From Bacteroides_E sp964528875 (GTDB lineage Bacteria > Bacteroidota > Bacteroidia > Bacteroidales > Bacteroidaceae): a stretch of DNA of 17,777 nt. Below are positions 14,238-17,777 of the stretch, in pieces. The position numbers were made by a program, and so were the translations under genes. Every line of letters starts with the position of its first letter. Positions within the stretch are counted from its first letter, which is position 1. The DNA lies in the NCBI GenBank assembly GCA_964528875.1, contig CAZGUI010000050.1, forward strand, positions 1-17,777, read 5' to 3'. The notes under the pieces were generated by a model. The model was not told where the DNA came from, searched no databases, and worked only from the letters and a program-made list of their open reading frames with translations.

Positions 14238-16547
14238 ATGCCTAATTATTTAGACGAACTGGATGATGATCAGCGTGCTGCTGTGTTGTATAACGAAGGA
14301 CCTTTATTAGTAATTGCAGGAGCAGGATCGGGTAAAACACGTGTTTTAACTTATAAAATAGCTCATTTGTTGAAAAATGGCTATAAACCCTGGAATATTT
14401 TAGCCTTAACTTTTACGAATAAAGCAGCCCGTGAAATGCAAGATCGAATAGGTTTACAAGTTGGAAAAAGTACAGCTCAACACTTGTGGATGGGTACTTT
14501 TCACTCCATTTTTTCTCGTATTCTCAGGCGTGAAGCAGAGGTGTTGGAATTTCCTTCCAATTATACCATTTATGATGCAGCCGATAGTCGGAACCTGATT
14601 CGCTCTTTGATAAAACAGTTAAACTTAGATGAAAAGGTATATAAAGAAGGGGCAGTTCAAGCAAGAATATCCAATGCTAAGAATTACTTAATTACTCCTT
14701 CTAGTTATGCTCAGAGTAGAGAACTTTACGAAAGTGATAAAGGGGCAAAGATGCCACAAATTAGTGAAATATACAGACATTATTGGGATCGTTGCCGTCA
14801 GGCCGGAGCAATGGACTTTGATGATTTACTGCTCTATACTTTTTTGCTTTTTAGAGATTTTCCGGAAGTACTCTCCAAATATCAAGAGCAGTTTCAATAT
14901 ATTTTAGTCGATGAATATCAAGATACAAACAGTGCACAACATACCATTGTCTCTTTATTAGGCAAAAAGCATCAGCAAGTTTGTGTGGTGGGAGATGATG
15001 CACAAAGCATTTACTCTTTTCGTGGTGCGAACATCGATAATATTTTAAGCTTCTCTAGTATCTATCCGCAAACTAAGATATTTAAACTGGAACGCAATTA
15101 TCGTTCTACTCAAAATATTGTAAGTGCAGCAAACAGTTTAATAAAGAAAAATGAGCGGCAAATTCCCAAAGATGTTTTTTCTGAAAATATTAAAGGAAAT
15201 AAAATAAAATTATTTGAGGCTTATAGCGATATAGAAGAAGCAGAAATAGTGGTAAACAAAATTACAGAACTTAACCGTAAGTTGGATTTCCAATATGCCG
15301 ATTTTGCTGTTTTATATCGAACAAATGCGCAGAGTCGTGTTTTTGAAGAATCTATGCGCAAAAAAGGAATTCCTTACAGAATTTATGGAGGGCTTTCATT
15401 TTATCAACGAAAAGAAATTAAAGATGCCATAGCCTATTTCAGGTTGACTGTTAATCCTCATGATGAGGAAGCATTTAAGCGAATAATAAATTACCCTACA
15501 CGAGGAATTGGCAAAGTAACACAAGATAAAATTTTAGAACTCGCCATACAAAATAATGTGAGTTTATGGAAAGTTATTAAAAATCCATCCGAATTTAATT
15601 TGGAATTAAATAAAGGAACAACAAACCGATTGTTTACATTTGGAGAAATGATTCAATCGTTTATAGTTAGTTCCGCTGAACTCAATGCCTATGAAATGGC
15701 CTTACGCATAATTAAGGAATCAGGAATGGCCGATGAATTTATAAAAGATTTATCTCCAGAAAACATGAGTAGACAAGAGAATCTGGAAGAGCTGTTGAAT
15801 GGAATGAATGAATTTTGTATTTCTCGGGAAGAAGAAGGTAATAGTCAAGTTATGCTTTCTGATTTTCTATCAGAAGTTTCATTATTAACAGACCAAGATA
15901 CTGACAGTGAAGAAGAAAGTAAGATTACTTTAATGACTGTACATTCAGCTAAAGGATTGGAATTTAAGAATGTTTTTGTGGTAGGTATGGAAGAGAATCT
16001 ATTTCCTAGTGGTATGTCTGGCTATTCTCCTCATGCATTGGAAGAAGAGCGGAGATTATTTTATGTGGCTATTACGCGTGCTGAAGAGAATTGTTTTTTA
16101 TCTTATGCCAAATCTCGTTTTCGTTATGGAAAAACAGAACCAGGCATACCCAGTCGTTTCTTGAAAGAAATAGATGCTGAATTTATGGAATTACCAGATA
16201 CCTTTGGATTACATAGTACTATAGAAAGAACAGCCTCTGAATTTCGAAGTGCTAGGAGTGTTACTACTCACAAGAAACCTTTGTTTGAAAGTCAAAAGCC
16301 TATCGTTCAGCCGCCTGTTGCCAAGAGTCATATGAAAAGAGTTAAGAGTATACCTACAAGTGCTTCTTCACAGCATGATGTACAACAATTAAATGCTGGT
16401 CAAACCATTGAACACGAACGTTTTGGAATAGGAGAAGTGATTAGTGTAGAAGGTGTGGGTGATAATGCCAAAGCAAAGATTCAATTTAAATATGCAGGTG
16501 AAAAGCAACTTTTACTGCGCTTTGCACGTTTTAAAGTCATAAAATAA
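14238..16547 (+). CDS. UvrD/PcrA-type ATP-dependent DNA helicase
   Basis: A 769-residue superfamily 1A 3'-5' DNA helicase. Motifs in order are the Q motif (LDDDQRAAV, 8-16), Walker A GAGSGKT (28-34), Ia (LALTFTNKAAREM, 55-67), motif II VDEYQDT (224-230), motif III GDDAQSIYSFRGA (252-264), motif IV near LERNYRST, motif V MTVHSAKGLEFKNVFVVGME and motif VI EERRLFYVAITRAEE. After a low-complexity linker (about 665-715), the C-terminus ends in a PcrA/UvrD-like Tudor domain (IEHERFGIGEVISVEG to the end), which contacts RNA polymerase or protein partners in relatives. Such helicases act in nucleotide excision and mismatch repair, replication restart and RecA displacement. Length is usual for the family. 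nspC follows 20 bp downstream. UvrD and PcrA cannot be separated here, so no symbol is given. Confidence 0.95.
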   Translation: MPNYLDELDDDQRAAVLYNEGPLLVIAGAGSGKTRVLTYKIAHLLKNGYKPWNILALTFTNKAAREMQDRIGLQVGKSTAQHLWMGTFHSIFSRILRREAEVLEFPSNYTIYDAADSRNLIRSLIKQLNLDEKVYKEGAVQARISNAKNYLITPSSYAQSRELYESDKGAKMPQISEIYRHYWDRCRQAGAMDFDDLLLYTFLLFRDFPEVLSKYQEQFQYILVDEYQDTNSAQHTIVSLLGKKHQQVCVVGDDAQSIYSFRGANIDNILSFSSIYPQTKIFKLERNYRSTQNIVSAANSLIKKNERQIPKDVFSENIKGNKIKLFEAYSDIEEAEIVVNKITELNRKLDFQYADFAVLYRTNAQSRVFEESMRKKGIPYRIYGGLSFYQRKEIKDAIAYFRLTVNPHDEEAFKRIINYPTRGIGKVTQDKILELAIQNNVSLWKVIKNPSEFNLELNKGTTNRLFTFGEMIQSFIVSSAELNAYEMALRIIKESGMADEFIKDLSPENMSRQENLEELLNGMNEFCISREEEGNSQVMLSDFLSEVSLLTDQDTDSEEESKITLMTVHSAKGLEFKNVFVVGMEENLFPSGMSGYSPHALEEERRLFYVAITRAEENCFLSYAKSRFRYGKTEPGIPSRFLKEIDAEFMELPDTFGLHSTIERTASEFRSARSVTTHKKPLFESQKPIVQPPVAKSHMKRVKSIPTSASSQHDVQQLNAGQTIEHERFGIGEVISVEGVGDNAKAKIQFKYAGEKQLLLRFARFKVIK

Positions 16548-16567
16548 AGAATAAAAATAGAATTAAA

Positions 16568-17698
16568 ATGGATGTGAATCAATTTCCTAATCCTAGTTAT
16601 ATCATAGATGAAAAACTACTAAGGAGAAACTTAGAGTTGATTAAAGGTGTAGCCACAGACGCTGATGTAGAAATTATCCTGGCTTTTAAATCGTTTGCTA
16701 TGTGGAAGAGCTTCCCTATATTTCGTGAATATATAGAAGCTTGTACCGCTAGTTCGTTATATGAGGCTCGTTTGGCTGTGGAGAAGTTTGGTAATAAGGC
16801 TCATACATATGCACCTGCTTATGTAGATGAGGAGTTTGATGAAATTGTAAAACTAAGTAGCCATATCTCTTTTAATTCCTTGAATCAGTTTGAACATCTT
16901 TATGCAAAGACTCTTGGTTCAGAAGTTTCTTGTGGACTTCGTATTAATCCAGAGTATTCTGAAGTAGAAACTGAACTTTATAATCCTACTGCTCCAGGAT
17001 CTCGTTTCGGAGTTACGTATGATAAATTACCCGATAAATTACCCGATGGAATTGAGGGTTTTCATTGTCATACGCACTGTGAATCTTTTTCTTATGCTTT
17101 GGAACGTACATTAGAACATATTGAGACAAAGTTTTCCAAATGGTTCAATCAGATAAAATGGCTGAATTTAGGTGGAGGACATTTAATGACGCATAGGGAG
17201 TACGATGTTGAACATCTGATTGAAGTTCTTAAGGATTTGAAGGAGAAATATCCTCATTTGAAAATTATCATGGAACCCGGTTCAGCTTTTACCTGGCAAA
17301 CCGGTGTACTAACCTCAAAGGTTATTGATATTGTTGAAGATAAAGGTATCCAAACGGCTTTACTCAATGTGAGTTTTACTTGTCACATGCCCGACTGTTT
17401 GGAAATGCCTTATCAACCCGAAGTAAGAGGGGCGACTATGGGGAGTAAAGGCTCTTATGTTTATCGGTTAGGTGGAAATTCTTGTTTAAGCGGGGATTAT
17501 ATGGGGGATTGGAGTTTCCCAAAAGAGTTGAAAGTTGGAGATATTTTAATCTTTGAAGATATGATTCATTATACTACGGTAAAAACCAATATGTTTAATG
17601 GGGTGTCTCATCCAGCCATAGGAATGTGGACGGAGAATAACGAGGCTGTGGTTTTTCGTAAATATACCTACGAAGATTACAGAGATCGTATGGATTAA
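16568..17698 (+). CDS. nspC: Carboxynorspermidine/carboxyspermidine decarboxylase
   Basis: A 376-residue PLP-dependent, alanine-racemase-fold decarboxylase that converts carboxyspermidine (or carboxynorspermidine) to spermidine (or norspermidine), the last step of the alternative polyamine pathway. The PLP lysine is K41 in LAFKSFAMW. FHCHTHCES and LNLGGGHL lie on the barrel, and EPGSAF is the phosphate-binding segment. C-terminal NSCLSGDYMGDW contains the cysteine and aspartate expected to reach the partner subunit's active site. These features separate it from diaminopimelate and arginine decarboxylases. The partner carboxyspermidine dehydrogenase is not in the window. It lies 20 bp after the helicase gene with no promoter visible between them, so it is probably co-transcribed. 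A 12-bp exact tandem repeat at 17021-17044 encodes DKLPDKLP and keeps the frame. Confidence 0.93.
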   Translation: MDVNQFPNPSYIIDEKLLRRNLELIKGVATDADVEIILAFKSFAMWKSFPIFREYIEACTASSLYEARLAVEKFGNKAHTYAPAYVDEEFDEIVKLSSHISFNSLNQFEHLYAKTLGSEVSCGLRINPEYSEVETELYNPTAPGSRFGVTYDKLPDKLPDGIEGFHCHTHCESFSYALERTLEHIETKFSKWFNQIKWLNLGGGHLMTHREYDVEHLIEVLKDLKEKYPHLKIIMEPGSAFTWQTGVLTSKVIDIVEDKGIQTALLNVSFTCHMPDCLEMPYQPEVRGATMGSKGSYVYRLGGNSCLSGDYMGDWSFPKELKVGDILIFEDMIHYTTVKTNMFNGVSHPAIGMWTENNEAVVFRKYTYEDYRDRMD

Positions 17699-17727
17699 TT
17701 AAAAAACGGAAAAAATAGAGAGTAGAA

Positions 17728-17758
17728 TTTGTATTTGTTTTTATTATGCATATTTTTG
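17728..17758 (+). promoter_or_regulatory. Bacteroidota promoter for a gene beyond the right edge
   Basis: TTTG at 17728-17731, then 19 nt, then TATTTTTG at 17751-17758, a full -33/-7 match. A possible ATG at 17767 (ATG CGG AAA) lies only 8 nt after the -7 box, but the window ends at 17777 and the downstream gene cannot be identified. Confidence 0.6.
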
Positions 17759-17777
17759 TAAACGCAATGCGGAAATA

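Overview
The window looks like chromosomal, mostly housekeeping DNA from a member of the Bacteroidota, most likely order Bacteroidales; I cannot fix the genus. The evidence is low G+C, Bacteroides-like protein sequences (Lon, Tgt, PanB, SodB, NspC), scarce Shine-Dalgarno sequences, and repeated TAnnTTTG boxes upstream of genes, in several cases with a TTG/TTTG about 18-20 nt further upstream. That is the Bacteroidota -7/-33 promoter pattern. I see no insertion sequence, prophage, CRISPR array, toxin-antitoxin pair or defence island.

Layout. Positions 1-1149 (minus strand) hold a Gfo/Idh/MocA oxidoreductase followed by the 5' part of a guanine/cytidine-deaminase-family gene cut by the window edge. 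Positions 1317-5070 (plus) hold a small C_GCAxxG_C_C-type cysteine protein, then lepA and nhaA 20 bp apart, closed by a hairpin terminator. Positions 5239-7202 (minus) hold panB followed by an MFS transporter. Positions 7331-12057 (minus) hold a tight lon-tgt-lptF/G cluster; lon and tgt share one base (TAATG). Positions 12438-13148 (plus) hold trmN6, then tRNA-Pro(UGG) with its own promoter and a perfect 40-bp palindromic terminator. SodB-type superoxide dismutase lies on the minus strand (13478-14065) and is divergent from a uvrD/pcrA helicase. The helicase is followed after 20 bp by nspC. A strong promoter at the right edge points to another gene beyond the window.

Functionally the genes cover translation and tRNA modification (lepA, tgt, trmN6, tRNA-Pro), protein quality control (lon), envelope and ion homeostasis (LptF/G permease, NhaA), pantothenate synthesis (panB), oxidative stress (sod), DNA repair (uvrD) and polyamine synthesis (nspC).

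No clearly new multi-gene system is visible. The most unusual signal is a compact G+C-rich element in the 380-bp lon/trmN6 intergenic region. It has three near-identical 15-bp palindromes and a degenerate inverted fourth, all spaced exactly 22 bp apart, and together they form a large imperfect inverted repeat. Second is a Tgt lacking all three cysteines of the usual zinc site. Third is a possible hydrophobic N-terminal extension on the superoxide dismutase.
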